DNA of 64,000 nucleotides from Sacculina carcini (taxonomy: Eukaryota; Arthropoda; Thecostraca; Sacculinidae), in contig OU696573.1 in NCBI GenBank assembly GCA_916048095.2, positions 6,735,806 through 6,799,805 of the forward strand. Reading direction: 5' to 3'. The translations under genes were made by a program, and so were the position numbers. The notes beneath the pieces were generated by a model. It had not been told where the DNA came from, made no database searches, and saw nothing but the letters and a program-made list of their open reading frames with translations. Shown piece after piece: positions 63,929 through 64,000 of the stretch (position 1 is its first letter; each line of letters begins with the position of its first letter).

Positions 63929-64000
63929 GGGGTGTATGAAAAGTTTTAAGCATCGCATATATGGAGTTTTGGTGTGTAGCCAAATTTATGTTTCCATAAA
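63929..64000 (+). mobile_element. probable mariner 5' end (runs off window)
   Basis: CGAGGGGTGTATGAAAAGTTTT starts right after a TA. The 28 kb LINE copy continues TATGCTGTC at the same point, so this is an insertion at TA. The starting bases resemble mariner terminal repeats. The rest is outside the window. Confidence 0.6.

Overview
This 64 kb window looks like repeat-dense nuclear DNA of an invertebrate animal. I found no rRNA, no operon structure and no host gene I could name. Nearly every long reading frame belongs to a mobile element: Ty3/gypsy LTR retrotransposons, CR1/Jockey-group LINEs, a GIY-YIG Penelope-like element, Helitrons, a long-TIR Mutator-like (MULE-like) element, a hAT-type MITE and the edge of a probable mariner. 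Very long (CA/GT)n and (TA)n microsatellites lie between them. This mix fits a metazoan, perhaps a marine lophotrochozoan, but the sequence alone does not fix the phylum.

Layout. 1-2.44 kb: minus-strand gypsy with a tRNA-Trp-type primer site. 2.44-6.2 kb: plus-strand gypsy, 5' truncated, broken by stops. 6.56-7.43 kb: minus-strand gypsy pol scrap. 7.7-9.5 kb: minus-strand LINE. 9.6-10.26 kb: plus-strand LINE tail. 10.97-20.12 kb: one minus-strand LINE split by a complete 4,991 bp LTR retrotransposon (12,248-17,238; target duplication GTCGG) and by a 178 bp hAT-type MITE (target duplication ATACTACG). 20.12-25.37 kb: plus-strand gypsy in permuted order (pol tail, LTR, gag-pol). 25.37-26.86 kb: a second copy of the LINE 5' half with the same MITE at the same site. 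27.8-30.64 kb: another LINE family, its RT lost by internal deletion. 30.86-33.86 kb: Penelope-like element with direct terminal repeats that carry hammerhead-like cores.

33.9-53.7 kb is a head-to-tail pair of related Helitrons (TC...CTAG ends, GC-rich 3' hairpins, ~345-390 bp internal tandem units). Copy A is interrupted by a very young gypsy element (36,520-42,178; LTRs differ at one of 364 positions; target duplication GATGT), and copy B keeps the empty site. Copy A is also interrupted by a 4.3 kb MULE-like element with a 9 bp target duplication. That element carries a FLYWCH-like exon, a coding-like minisatellite and a nested TIR element. Copy B is interrupted by a 5'-truncated LINE.

53.7-56.9 kb holds LTR-like sequence, a coiled-coil-encoding minisatellite exon and a gag scrap. 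56.9-59.6 kb is a minus-strand LINE interrupted by a probable solo LTR. 59.6-60.5 kb is an 893 bp pure (GT)n tract. 60.5-63.93 kb is a plus-strand LINE of the same family as the 28 kb copy. A probable mariner starts at the right edge.

There is no cooperating host pathway here. The genes relate to one another through nested insertion and duplication. The most informative features are the empty/occupied site pairs, the MITE shared by two LINE copies, and the MULE-like element with exon-like cargo.
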